A stretch of DNA of 64,000 nt from positions 16,488,142 to 16,552,141 of the forward strand of contig JAKZAP010000015.1 in the NCBI GenBank assembly GCA_023053575.1, written 5' to 3'. The notes under the pieces are model-generated. The model was not told the DNA's origin. It worked only from the letters and a program-made list of their open reading frames with translations, and made no database searches. Shown here piece by piece: positions 23,746 to 35,200 of this stretch. The first letter of the stretch is position 1. Every line of letters starts with the position of its first letter. Source of the stretch: Branchinecta lynchi. Its lineage: Eukaryota > Arthropoda > Branchiopoda > Anostraca > Branchinectidae. The translations under genes were made by a program, and so were the position numbers.

Positions 23746-24104
23746 TTTCCTACAATCACACATTAAATGTCGCACACACTCTCGCTCGGGCAGAAGTAAG
23801 GACATCGGGCAGAAGTAAGGACCAATTCTCCCAATCGGCCTACCCGTCTACCTCCTCCTATCTCCCAGCGGTAAAATATCAGCACGCATACTAATTAATA
23901 ATTTCAATTCCTCTCTATCGAAACCCACTAAAAAATAAACACATTCACCCCATGTCTCTTTCGCCGCTGTATACAACCTTAGACACCCCGTTCGACCTTC
24001 GATTACGTCACTGAATTTACAACTGATTGTCTGCCACGTGCGCAGAGCTATCATCGTTTGAGAATAAAGGGGTAGGACCGCTATAGCCGAAAACTGGTCG
24101 ACAA

Positions 24105-24455
24105 GTTCTGTGTCCGGTTTTCACCGGATTCCTGGTGAACTACTTGTCCGGCAACAAAATAACTTTCATATTCGGATTCAGCATGTCTCCTTACCTCTAA
24201 ATCACCTATCTCAATAGCTTTTAAAAAATATTTGTTTTGACCCTTAATTTGAAACCCCTTCCCCCACCCCTAAATGTAGAGCTAAAAATCCCATCTATGA
24301 ACTCGACCTTGCCCTTGACCCGAAGAATCCTCACACCAAGTTTCATCAAAATATCTCATTCTCTTCGAGAGTTATCGTGCTTACAGACGGACGGACGGAC
24401 AACTTTTGCGATGTCATAGGTATCCCTCCACTTACGTTTTGGGATCCCAAAAACT
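24105..24455 (+). mobile_element. T2 family, truncated copy
   Basis: It holds one CCGGTTTTCACCGGATTCC unit, the ATTCGGATTCAGCATGTCTC block, the AAGTTTCATCAAAATATCTC module, a GACGGACGGACGGAC tail and the terminal TTTTGGGATCCCAAAAAC. The left part seen in full copies at 51735 and 62928 is missing. Confidence 0.75.
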
Positions 24456-25840
24456 GATTATGAAAGTTTTTTCCCTCTTCTCTCTGTAAGTCAACCGGTC
24501 TCGGAAAAGGCTTAAGATGACAAAAGCTTGGGTTATTTGTTGAAAGCATAGCCTAATTTTAAAGAATTCAAATATTTTAAATTAATGTAAGTTGAATAGT
24601 AAATAGTGCGAGGGGTTCTTTAAGGCTGGCGATTTGTACTTCAAGTATTGACGATTTTTTGGTCCTCTAGTCTTTTTAATTTTTGTTGAGGAGGTTCCTG
24701 GCTAGATGTATTTGGACACGATGGTGCTTGTTAAATTGTTCTAGTTTACACAGTTATGAATTGCCATCTTTATGTTGTATTTGTCAATGTTATTTTCTGA
24801 CCATCGAGAAATCTCCCTGCCGTGAAGTTATTCAATAGTATTTGTTTTGAATATTTGAAAATAAAATTAACCTGAGCCTGAAACATTTCCTCGTCAACAT
24901 TCTTTTAAGGAACACTGCTTCGGTCGGACACCCTCTATACTGACTTAGGTGACCAGCTCTCGAAGTGGACAAATTTCTGTTTGTTGCCCTCGCCTCCTTG
25001 TTAGCATCCATCACACAGAGCTATTAAACCATGTTTTGGATCCTTCGCCGTTTTGGATCATCTTCAATAACAAAAGTCTTAGTCAAATTCGTTCCATTCC
25101 ATTTTTTTTACAAGTATATAGCCTACTATACTTCAAACGCCCCTTCGATACAGCCACATTTCATTCATTTATGTACTCGTACTATACAAACCACATAGAG
25201 GAGACCGACCTATAGTGGATCCCTTTTTTTACAGCTCTCCCTACTGTATTTCGATTGCTGGTTTTTTAACTTAAATTATGCCAAAAGATTTGCTCAGATC
25301 ATGTGCACTTATCGTATTTTGCGTCAATTTTTCCTGCATACCATCAAAGAACTATTCACAAATTTCTAGTAGGCTATAGACCACTAGGCCTATACTGAAT
25401 ATGGGGTGGTTTGAACTAGATTGTGATTGGTGGGTATGGTCCTCTGAGGATCACAGTTTTGTCGAGCATAGACCATTCGATTTTTACCTTTATTTACAGT
25501 GGTAAATATCGCTTTTTTTCAAATACTTCCAATAATGAGACAAGAATATAGAAAAATGATTAAGAATGTAAATTGGTTGAGAAATTACTGAAATGAAAAC
25601 ATATATCTAATGTCGTGCGGTAAATTGATTTTCGTCTTGGTAACGTTAGATTTAGGGCGAAAATCGTCGAAAATAAGCTCACGTAGCTGAAATGACCGAG
25701 GAAACGCTGTAACAACCTGACCCCTCTCAACTAAAGTTTTTTTTTTTTTTCACAACTGTTTTCCGTTTTTATCAACAATTTACAGCCAAAGAAAAACCCA
25801 TAAATTCCACCATTTGGTTCTAGACAAGAGCTACGAGCTC
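24456..25840. other. Intron 1 segment, nothing recognised
   Basis: A/T-rich sequence with a T-run at 25739. No exon with family resemblance and no repeat shared with the rest of the window was recognised. Confidence 0.4.
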
Positions 25841-25842
25841 AC

Positions 25843-26345
25843 ATGGCACTTGTTACGAGCAGATGGTACAATAACGCAGGTGAGAACGTCACAAAATACC
25901 CTCTTCATCGGTTCAACCCCCCTAAGATCAGATCTAGAAATAGGCTATCTACTTTCAGGCGAGTCTGAACATTTCTGACATCGTCTCGAATCATCTAGCG
26001 CAAATGTTTCATCGCTAGTTTGATCCCTACGAGTGCCATATTGTTTTCAGTACCTGTCCCCCTCAAACTCCCCCTACCACGGCCGAAGCATCTTCTCTTA
26101 CTGGCTTTTAAGTTTCAATGGAGTCTCCGACTCCTCCCACTATGGCCGAGTACGATTAGGTCACATAAACCTTCGCATCTCTGATCTGACATCTTTTCTC
26201 GTCCTTGAAGTTTGACTCGAACTCGGAGCATATCTGGAAATTTCTGGTTTCCCTTTCATCCTCCTCCTACTGTGGCCGCATCCGTGCGGACGCCAAATAA
26301 CAAACTAGGCACCCTAAACTCGATACTGCCCAACTTGCATCCGAT
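25843..26345 (+). mobile_element. T1 family copy, 5' end only
   Basis: It begins with GAGCTACGAGCTCACATGGC and CACTTGTTACGAG, like the copy at 43201. It runs through a few degenerate units (AAACTCCCCCTACC, GTTTGACTCGAACTCG) and stops where a T2 element begins. Confidence 0.6.
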
Positions 26346-26362
26346 TAGGCCATTTCGTTTGT

Positions 26363-27389
26363 TTTTGGGATCCCAAAACGTAAGTGGAGGGATACCTATG
26401 ACATCGCAAAAAATGTCCGTCTGTCCGTCTGTCTGTAAGCACGATAACTCTCGAAGGCAATGAGATATTTTGATGAAACCTGGTGTGAGGATTCATTGGG
26501 TCAAGGGTAACGTCAAGTTCGTAGATGGGCTATGTAGCTCCACATTTAGGGGTGGGGGTTTAAATTAAGGGACAACAAAATATTTTTAAACAGCTAATGT
26601 GATAGTCGATTATGGGGTAAGAAGGCATGCTGAGCACGATAGTGAAAACCATTTTCACGCCGGACAAGTAGTTCGTCCGAAATCCTGCAAAAACCGGAAA
26701 GTTGGTTAAAAGTAAAAGTTTTATTTGAAGTTGATTAAATGGTCGATTTGCGCGTAAGGAGACACGCTGAACACGATAGTCAAAACAATTTTCTCGCCGA
26801 ACAAGTAGTTAGTCCGGAATCCGGCGAAAACCGGAAAGTTGGTTAAAAGTAAAAGTTTACTTTGAAGTTGATTAAATATTTGATTTATGGGTAAAAAGAT
26901 ATGCTGAACACGATGGTGAAAATAATTTTCTCGCCGGACAACGAGTTCGCCCGCAATCCGGCGAAAACCGGAAAATTTGTTAAAAGCAAAAGTTCGATTA
27001 GATGACAGATTAAGGGGTAAGAAGAGAGGCCGAGTCGGTATATGACAATAGTTTTTTACCCGGACATATAATTATTCCGGAATCCGGTTGTAACCGGATT
27101 TTTTTTAAGTCAAACTTATATTCAAAGTTGATTAGATGTTCTTTATAGGGATAGGGAGATACGCTGGATTTGTTTCTGAATTTTCTTTTTAGCTGGACTA
27201 GTAGTTCGCTCGGAAATCGGCAGGAAGTATCGGTCAGTATCGTCAAAATAGATATGGCTTATAGAGGTATATCTGAACTTGGTTTTCTCTGATGATTAGC
27301 CTGTCCAAGACTGGATCTGGCGAAGACAAGACCCGATTGACTGAATCAAATATTAGATTTTTGGGATCCCATCGACACCTTTGGTCTTG
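26363..27389 (-). mobile_element. T2 family, full-length reversed copy
   Basis: It begins with TTTTTGGGATCCCAAAACG and ends with GGGATCCCATCGACACCTTT. Between lie about five tandem ~115-bp units, each with GCCGGACAAGTAGTT-like, AATCCGGCGAAAACCGGAAA and AAAGTAAAAGTTT blocks. The CAGACAGAC-type tail and the AAATATCTCATTG module are near the left end. The ends are both built on the palindrome GGGATCCC. No coding capacity is visible. Confidence 0.75.
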
Positions 27390-28488
27390 TTTGTCATGTC
27401 ACAAACCCGTTCGCAAACTACGGAAGTCAGTATTTCCGGATTACCCTTCACTTAACTTCCCTAAAAGTGGTCGGATCCAGGAACGGAAGTTTTCGCAGAG
27501 CATTGTGTCAGGTCCTTAATCCTATTTGGTTGGGCCACTAATGCCTGCCAAGTTTCATTGTCCTTAGCACATCTGGAAGTATCGTAACTCACGATCGTCG
27601 GAATTCCGGGACCCCCCCCCCCCCGACTCCCCCAAAGAGCCCCAATATGATCTGGTTCAGAGGGCTTATGCTCGTTCTACCCACCAACTTCAATCCCGAT
27701 CCCTCGACGCTAAACATTTCACCAAAATTACGTTGCCCCCTTTCCAATCCCCCCACACAAGTTTTTGATCCGATTCGGACTTGACATGGATCATCTGAGA
27801 CGACACCTCTTTCCACTTGCCAAGTTTCATTCAAATCCGATCGCCCGTTCAAAAGTTATGAATGTCAAAAGATTCCGGATTCCTCATCCCTCCACTCCCC
27901 CCACGATAGTCGGATCAGGCAGACGCCTATTCTCAAGTCAGTTTATTGGAGTCCCTGATATGCCAGCCCAGTTTCATAGTCCTAGTACATCAGGAAATAC
28001 CGAACTCGCAGGATCATCAAAATTCTGGACCTCCACCACTCCCCACATGGTGCCCGAATCCGGTTCATATATGTATATGATATACCTAGGATTGTGCTTG
28101 CTCTTTCCACCAAATTTCAAAGCGTTTACCAAGATTTCCGGTTCCCCCCTTCAACTTCCCCCGAAGTCATCGGATCCGGTCCGAAGTTCACGTGGGTCGT
28201 CTGGGACAAGAGGTCTTTCCAAATATCAAGTTTCATTAAGATCCGACCACCCGTTCAAGAGTTATAAATACCACAAGATTCCGGATCCCCCCTCCCTCCA
28301 CTCCCCCAAGATGCTCGGATCCGGGGAGTGACTTTTTGCAACTTCATCTTATCGGGTCCCTGATACGCCTGCCAAGTTTCGTCGTCCTAGCTTATGTTGA
28401 AGTGCCAGATCACTAGCAAAACCCGGACCGACAGACCGACGGACGGACATAAATTGCGATCGCTGGCCTAAAGGCAAGTGTCATAAAA
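27390..28488 (+). mobile_element. T1 family copy
   Basis: A plus-orientation T1 copy with C-tracts (27608, 27749) and units of CCAAGTTTCATTGTCC-like, CGATCGCCCGTTCAAAAGTT and GATCGGATCC-like blocks. It ends in (GACGGACA)n and CAAGTGTCATAAAAAG. It directly abuts the T2 copy on its left. A 188-codon frame at 27765-28331 is an accident of this repetitive sequence. Confidence 0.65.
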
Positions 28489-28914
28489 AGGTACCAGTTC
28501 AGCTAAGAAGATGAAAGAAGAAAAAAGAGTTTGCGGGTACGATCAAACGAAGTAAACTGAAACATATAAGGTCAAGTAAAATTCCCAAGATTATGACCTA
28601 TTTTGGTGGGTTATAGTGGATCACTAATGGTCCACTATTGATCCGGACCGATCAACTACGAACCATAAAGAAACGATCCACTATCGACCGTTTTTCTTCC
28701 AGCGGCAAAACAGCTTTTGCGGTCAAACTCGGTGAAGTTAATTCGCTAGAAGGAGTTCACGTAAACTAGACCAGAAAATGGACATAATAACAAATTTTCG
28801 ACAAGTAAGTAAGTAATTTATTTCTAACCCGCCATTTCGAAAAAGCGGAATAAATAAAAGAACAAAAAAGAAAAGTTTCAAATAAAATCTGAAACAAGAG
28901 CTGTAAGCTCATAT

Positions 28915-30981
28915 TATGGCACTTGCACGAGTTGAGATGTATTGTTTGATAAAAAGTACTTTTCAACTATGCGGTTCATAATAAGTTCAGATACGCACTT
29001 ACGCTCAGATACGCGCTAGAGATTCATCTGTAAGCAAAACCTTTGAGGCAAAAACGATAGTAGGCTCTTAGGCATCATTGATATATACCGTTTGGTCAAA
29101 AGTTTTTTTTTTTCACTTTTCGGTTAAAATGCGCACTTTAAGGGTGCTAGAAATATTTTTTTTAAGCGAAACCCTTGTGGCACAAATGATCATGGGTTGT
29201 GATGTATCGTTTGATAAAAAGCAATTTCGACCTCGCGGTGAAGATGTGCACTTTAAGGGAGCTAGAACTTCATTTGTAAGAAAAACCCTTAAGGCAAAAA
29301 TGCTAATGGGCTCATGGGGATCATGATAATGCATATTTTGCTTAAAAGTATTTTTCTGTTCAGATTTGAAAAGTGGTGATTTCCAAGCCAATCTTATCAA
29401 ATTTCTAACATTCCAGCCAAAATTCATCGTCCTAGCACATCTGGAAGTACCTTTACTCGCAATCACAGGAATTCCGGACCCCCCCCCCCACAGTCGCCAG
29501 AGCCTATCCGGTTCTGTAAATGATTTATCCGGAGCATCTGTTTGTTATTCCAACAAGTTCCATCCCGATCTCTCCAGTCTAAGCCGGTCACGTATCCCCC
29601 CCCCCCCCCCAGTTGTTGTCGGATACGGTTCGGACATGAACAGGATCACCAGAGACATGTCTTCTGTTCAATTACAAAATTTCACTCAAATCCGATCACC
29701 CGTTCCAAAGTTACGCATGACTCAATATTCCGGATTCCCCCTCCCTCAGCTCCCCCATTACTACAGGATCGAGTGAACTTGTATTTACAAGCCAGTTGGA
29801 TGGGGTCTCTGATACGCCTCCCAAGTTGCTTCGTGAAAATCCCCAGAACTGACATCACCGGAGTTCCGGGAAACTCCCCTCTACCCCCCCCCCCCCCCCC
29901 AAGTGTCCCGATCCAGTCCAAATGTATAAACGATTTATCTGGAGCAGATGCTTGTTATTCCCAGCAAGTTTCACTCTGATCCCTCCATTCTAACCGTTTC
30001 TCGGTATCTCTGGTGTACCCCCCCCCCCCCCAACTACCCCAGAGCTGTCCAATCCGGTCCGGAATGAAACATCAGAGACATGTAATTTATTCAGGTATTA
30101 AGTCTCATTCCAATCCGACCACCCGTTCGAAAGTTACACACCACTCAACATTCAGGATTCCCCCGCCATCCACCACCCCCCCCCCCCAGATGGTCGGATC
30201 GGGAAACTGATTATTTCCAGGTTGGTTTGATCGGGTCCCTGATATGCCTGCCAAGTTTCATCGTCCTAGCACATCTGGAAGTACCCTAACTAGAAAAAGT
30301 GTGACAAAAAGCTTGAACCAAATACCAACCCCTTCGACCATCGATTACACTAGCTCTCTCCGCCGACGCTCATAGATTTAAACCAGAGAATGACGTCATC
30401 CGCATGTAGAGCGAAGAAAGTGTGAAGAAAGGGGTAGGGGTTTTACAAAAACTACTCAATTCTCAGGATGCCCCCACCCTCCACTCCCCCCACATGGTCG
30501 GACCGGGAAACCGCTTATTTCCAGGTTAGTTCGATTGGGTCCCTGATATGCATGCCAAGTTTCATAGTCCTAGCACATCTGGAAGTACCCTAACTAGCAA
30601 ACACCGGACTGACCCCGATAAAAAATTTATCTCAAAATAGTACTATGAAGTAGTACAAAAAAGTAGCATGCAGTACTAACGATGCGACTACATGCTTCTA
30701 CATCAAGGCTACCGTGTTATTGCGTACTACTATATGGTACTATTAGCAAAACTGGATGCTACTATGGTAAGACAGGATGCTAGTGGATACTACTTCATAA
30801 GATTGGACCAGTCTGAGGCACATTCTTTGCTATTACATAGTATTACATGCAACGTTTTCGTACTACTACCATACTACTACGCAGGCTACAAATTTTTCAC
30901 CGAGACCGACCGACCGACAGACAGACCGACGGAAAAGTGATCGGTAGGATATATGGCACTTGGCCAGTAGGCAAGTGCCAT
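28915..30981 (+). mobile_element. T1 family copy with nested MITE-A
   Basis: It starts at ATGGCACTTG (28916) and ends at CAAGTGCCATAAAAAG (about 30972). The 5' part has three AAGGGTGCTAGAA-type repeats. The middle has C-tracts at 29479, 29597, 29886, 30017 and 30175, and repeats of TCGTCCTAGCACATCTGG. MITE-A (30614-30904) interrupts its tail just before the (GACCGACA)n run. This is the best copy for defining the family's ends. Confidence 0.7.
30614..30904 (-). mobile_element. MITE-A copy 2 (reversed, nested)
   Basis: It reads CCCGATAAAAAATTTATC at the left and ends in AAATTTTTCACCGAG, the reverse of copies 1 and 3, with TAGTAGTACG-type internal words conserved. Its position inside a T1 tail shows it inserted later than T1. 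Confidence 0.85.
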
Positions 30982-30984
30982 AAA

Positions 30985-31630
30985 AAGTTATAGAGGATCC
31001 GTTCTTTCAGGATCTGTGGTTTAGGAGGATAGATACAACGATTTTCCTAAAAAAAAAAAAAAATAAGATTTCCCGAACGAATGCCAAATAAGGAGCAACC
31101 TGATGCCAGATCATTCTTCTGGCATTTTGAACACTGAAGTTATGGAGTTTTTCCCGTAACACAAATATATGGCAAGATACAAGATCCCCTGAAGCTATCT
31201 TGTTGGGATCCATAAAAAAGAAATATAGAAATCATAAAAAAGTTACGTATAACCAAGAAAAAAAAATCCAATAGAAGTACTATACAGTACTGTCTGTGTT
31301 TGGTCCCATGCAGCTAGTATGGCCCGGATACCCCCGCAAAACTGAGCGGAGCTCGCGGTACTTGCTGTGAGCTTTAAGTTGATACCCGTCCCTCTTCAAC
31401 GCTGCGCGTACCAGATAAAAACTGTAGGAGGCCTGCAGGCGTGGATAGCCCGCTCTACAGCGAGTCGGATGTGACGTCAAAATGGTAGAACCAATCAGCT
31501 GTAAAGGACGATTCAGAGGGAAATTTCTTCTGAGAGGCTCTACTGATATAGCTATCTGTAGAGGGAGTGATGTTCACCTAGCTCCTACCCTCCGCTCGTT
31601 TGCATATGGCCGGTTTGGGGATCTATTCGA
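30985..31630. other. Intron 1 segment, nothing recognised
   Basis: No exon or shared repeat found. It has an A-run at 31048 and a GC-richer stretch at 31310-31480 without coding support. Confidence 0.35.
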
Positions 31631-31634
31631 CTCC

Positions 31635-32262
31635 GCATGGTCCTATTACAGAGATGGGGACTCGGGTTCTTGTGCTTACTTGATCTTAGTATAATTGATC
31701 CCTCTGCGGCTGTCCTGAAATCATCACATGAAAACGGATCTATGTTCGAAACGGATCGTGTTCACCGGATCTATTTTAAGTTTGCCAAGTATCTGCTGCC
31801 TTTGCCCCCTTGGACCAGTAATTCTTTCTTGGCGCAGAAATTCCATCTGGTTCTGCCTGCTAAGATCATTGATAAAAGAGTGGAAGATTTAAAATCTTCC
31901 GCTAGTAAACTGAACCACCAGTGGAAAGTGATCTTCCCTTTTCGTGTAATCTGTAGTTGTGTATGTGATGTGTTTAGTGTGAAGTATTCGAACGTGCGCT
32001 GTCTTTTTTCTTGTTATTGTTTTTTTTTTTTTTACTCGGTCACTAGGGGCTACAAGCCCTCCATTGTTTCTCTTGACGGGTAATAAACTGTAATGAAGCA
32101 AACTTGTAATCACCCATAGAGCTCCATGATGTTTCGGCATATTGAATTTTAATTTGTTTTGGCAGTTATTGTCGTGTTGTTTCTTTCTTGTTTCTACAAT
32201 AGGATACTCGGTCTATATGCTGCCTAGACAGGTCATAAATAAAATTTAATTTAATTCAATAG
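31635..32262 (+). mobile_element. Probable LINE 3' remnant
   Basis: An open frame (from about 31637) includes HRIYFKFAKYLLPLPPWTSN, which has the layout of the C-terminal K(Y)LL...TSN motif found after the reverse-transcriptase domain of several LINE clades, followed by LNHQWK. A frame change near 31690 and loss of the RT core mark it as dead. A TTTAATTTAATTCAAT tail preceded by AATAAA closes it at about 32260. Clade assignment is not possible from this fragment. Confidence 0.4.
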
Positions 32263-32264
32263 TA

Positions 32265-33082
32265 CTACTAAGTTACTGAATAAAAAGAGAAGCGCTCTCA
32301 ATTTTCAAATTCAGGAGTAGTCCAAAGCTCTCATCGCCGGGGATGTTTGGGCCAAACACACCAAATGCAAGCATTAGCGTAGTCTCGTTAGGGTGGAGAA
32401 AATAACGGAAAGGTCGAAGTCTTGGAAATGAGAATGGAAGGAACAACTAGAGACGTCGAGCGAAGCGGTAATATAGGCAAGATGGGTACTTTAAGAGACA
32501 ATCCTACACGAAGCAAATACATAAGAGAACAATCATTCGTCCGTTTTATTTCACATTGGTAAAGCTTCTTTGTCAGTTTAACCGTTAACAAAGCAAATCG
32601 TTGCTTAATATTATAACAGGATGCTAAAACAGCAATGATCAATACACAAAAAGGTCTTCAAATTGTCATAAAGAAGACAGAAAATAAGCTTAAAGTCGGT
32701 TTACTTCTTGAATATAGAATTTAGCATCACTATCTTAAAATAGTTATAATTATCAAGGGACATTCATGATTATACTGCTCTTAAGAGGTCTTTCGTTTAA
32801 TATTTGTATGAGTACGTGCATGAAATGTTGTATTTATCTCATTATTTTTGTGATTTACTCGCCAATTCCGGCAGACACAAATGAAAATAATAATATAAAT
32901 ACATCGCTATTAGTTCAAGGTTTCTTTTTTTGGAATCAGCTTCAGCTGCATATTTCCACAAGCCGCCAGAAAAATGAGGAAGGACAGGAACCCTGTTCTT
33001 CTGGTTTTCTTCTCCTTAAAACGAGCGAATGAGTTGGCATTGAAGGTGCAGTAACAAAACAAAGAAGAACAAGAATAAATAC
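32265..33082. other. Intron 1, 5' part
   Basis: No repeat or exon was recognised. Sequence is A/T-rich, with a 20-base (TTTTTTTGGAATCAGC) stretch typical of an intron. Confidence 0.35.
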
Positions 33083-33146
33083 CATAGACCGACGCCGCTA
33101 ACGAAAAAATGGCAAGGCACCAAATAGAAGACATCCGAGCTGACAT
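33083..33146 (-). CDS. Candidate exon 1 of the vanin-like gene (signal peptide)
   Basis: An ATG at 33146 follows an in-frame TGA and begins MSARMSSIWCLAIFSLAASV, a typical secretory signal: short basic start, hydrophobic core, small residues at the end. The frame reaches a possible donor (TATG|GTATTT) at 33083/33082, leaving one base, exactly the phase exon 2 needs, so the join gives VY-G-EKFKAAVYEH. Vanins and biotinidase are secreted or GPI-anchored, so a signal exon is expected. The donor is weak and the first intron would be 10.25 kb, so this is inference. An ATG at 33134 in the same frame is an alternative start. Confidence 0.5.
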
Positions 33147-33535
33147 TCCTCCTTTAACTAACTGGTTCACCACTACGCGTAGTATAGGCCTCCACAACCG
33201 GATAAAATCAGGAAGATCAAAGGTCCTTGTTACGTTGTTTCACTGAAACTGACTCAATGACAACTTTATTGTCGGTTATCTAGTCTATATGTTTACTACT
33301 ACTTTTCTTGTAATCTGCAATGGATTGGATTGCCAGACCAAGGGTCGAAGTACAGAGTTAAAATACTGAATCACTATTACCGAGCAGAAGGTGTAAAGTA
33401 AAGATCCTTGAGATGATATGCAAGAACGTATGCTGCGATTTCGTAATCCCTTTCGTTACGTCGTCATTCACGGCTGCAGTGGACACGTTCAGATTGGCGG
33501 AATTTCTTCTTTCTTCGGGATAGTTCATCGCTTTA

Positions 33536-35200
33536 ATCGAAGACAACTTATTGTGTTTTTTACAAAAATCCCGGACGCCATACGTAATGGTGTCACTCTC
33601 GACTTTGTGACGGCATTTAAATACCTTGGGTTCCACCTGACGTCTAAACTGATTGACGAGGAGTACGTAACAGGCAGTGTCTATCGTTCCCCTATCTGGG
33701 AATCGATACTCCACAAGCTATTGTTCCCCGTTTGTCGGGGAATCGATGTGTCAGGAGCTAATGTTCCACGACAGATCGGAGAATCCACTTGCCCAGGGCT
33801 AATCTTCCCCGCCAAGTCGGGGAATCAATGTGCCCTGGGCTAACCGAGTATTCGGGGAGCCGAAGTGTCCAGAGCTAATGTTCCCTCATAATCAAATAAT
33901 CAATTTAGAGATCGGGGAATCGAGGTGTGAGGGCTAATGTTCCCCGGCATGCAAATATTGATTTTGTTGAGTTGAGGTCGGGGAATCCAAATGCCAGGGG
34001 CTAATGTTCCCCGACATGCAAATAATAGATTTTAGATCGGGGAATCGAAGTGTGAGTGGCTAATATTCCCCTATAAGCAATAATGGCTTTTGATGTCGGG
34101 GAATCGAAGTGTCCAGAGCTAATGTTCCCTCATAATCAACTAATCGATCTAGAGATCGGGGAATCGAAGTGTGAGGGGCTAATGTTCCCCGACATGCAAA
34201 TGCTGATTTTGTTGAGTTGAGATCGAGGAATCCAAGTGCCAGGCCATTTGATTATGCAGGAACATTAGCTCTGGATGATTCAATTCCCCGACCTACAAAA
34301 CCATCATTGCTTATCGGGGAACATTAGCTCCTGGCAATTGGATTCCCCGACCTCAACTCAACAAAATCAATATTTGCATGTCGGGGAAAATTAGCCCCTC
34401 ACACTTCGATTCCCCGATCTCAAAATTGATTATTTGATTATGAGGGAACATTAGCTCTGGACACTTCGGTTCCCCGAGTACTCGGGAAATGTTAGCCCAG
34501 GGCACATCGATTCCCCTACTCGGCGGGGAAGATTGCCCTGGGCAAGTAGATTCCCTGATCTGTCGGGGAACATTAGCTCCTGACACATCGATTCCCCGAC
34601 AAACGGGGAACAATAGTTTGTGCAGTAACGATTCCCAGATAGGGGAATGATAGACACTGCCCACGTAACAGCCGTTTCGAGGTCGCTGTCTGTCCGTTTG
34701 CAAATATACTGATTAGAAAATTCTCTTCATGTGACGAGGACATACAATCTTTTCTTTTCAGGGCCTACTGCACTCCAGTTTACTGCCTGACCCTTGTGAC
34801 CAGCATCTCTGGGGAAACTGACCAGTCTTTTCGGATTCTCTTTAATAATGCTTTCAGGTGGCTGCATGGTCTGCCTAGACACTGCAGTACTTCTGGTATG
34901 TTTGTGGTGGCGGGACTTCCTTCATTTCCTGAAGTAAGGAGGAGAAACATTCTTTCTTTCCAGAACAGGATTCTCAGGTCATCTAATCCACTTGTGCGGG
35001 CTGCATCTGCCCCGCTTTTGAGGTTGTCTCTGCCTGTGTGGCTGGAATGGGAGCGGTCTTTGCGGGTGACCCAGGTTCCACCTGGAGCCCGTTCGACTTG
35101 ATTGTTTTAGTTTAGTGTACTCTTTGTTTTGAGTGTCTTATTTTTTTATTTTTTTTATGGTTTTCAAAAAACCGTTAAATAAAGGAAATTCAAATTAAAC
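33536..35200 (+). mobile_element. LINE 3' end, split by foldback element FB3
   Basis: The left part (33536-33672) encodes VTAFKYLGFHLTSKLIDEEY, the post-catalytic reverse-transcriptase motif of jockey/CR1/I-type LINEs. After FB3 the frame resumes at 34671 (AVSRSLSV), shifts once, and gives RAYCTPVYCLTLVTS, FRILFNNAFRWLHGLPRHCS and SGMFVVAGLPSFPEVRRRN. It closes with AATAAA (35179) and an A-rich end. The catalytic RT core and endonuclease are absent (5' truncation). The copy at 49.1-49.85 kb is the same family. Confidence 0.8.
33673..34661. mobile_element. Foldback element FB3 with 9-bp target duplication
   Basis: A 989-bp element with ends GGCAGTGTCTATCGTTCCCC and its complement, inverted over more than 100 bp. 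The flanks TACGTAACA (33664-33672) and CACGTAACA (34662-34670) differ at one base, an 8-9-bp duplication of LINE sequence. Inside are about a dozen direct and inverted units of GGGGAATCGAAGTGT, GGGGCTAATGTTCCCC and GACATGCAAAT. Each arm is therefore itself a tandem array. No coding potential. Duplication length would fit a hAT or Mutator-type enzyme. Confidence 0.85.

Noticed and set aside
27765..28331. 188-codon open frame on the plus strand
   Set aside because: It lies wholly in T1 repeat units. The peptide repeats the same Pro/Ser-rich words as other T1 copies (for example 6914-7402 and 29366-29979), so it reflects composition, not a gene.
32910..33082. Extension of the signal-peptide frame as a long Cys-rich protein
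   Set aside because: Past the proposed donor the frame is low-quality (poly-Phe/Lys stretches) and unlike any family. Splicing to exon 2 explains it better.
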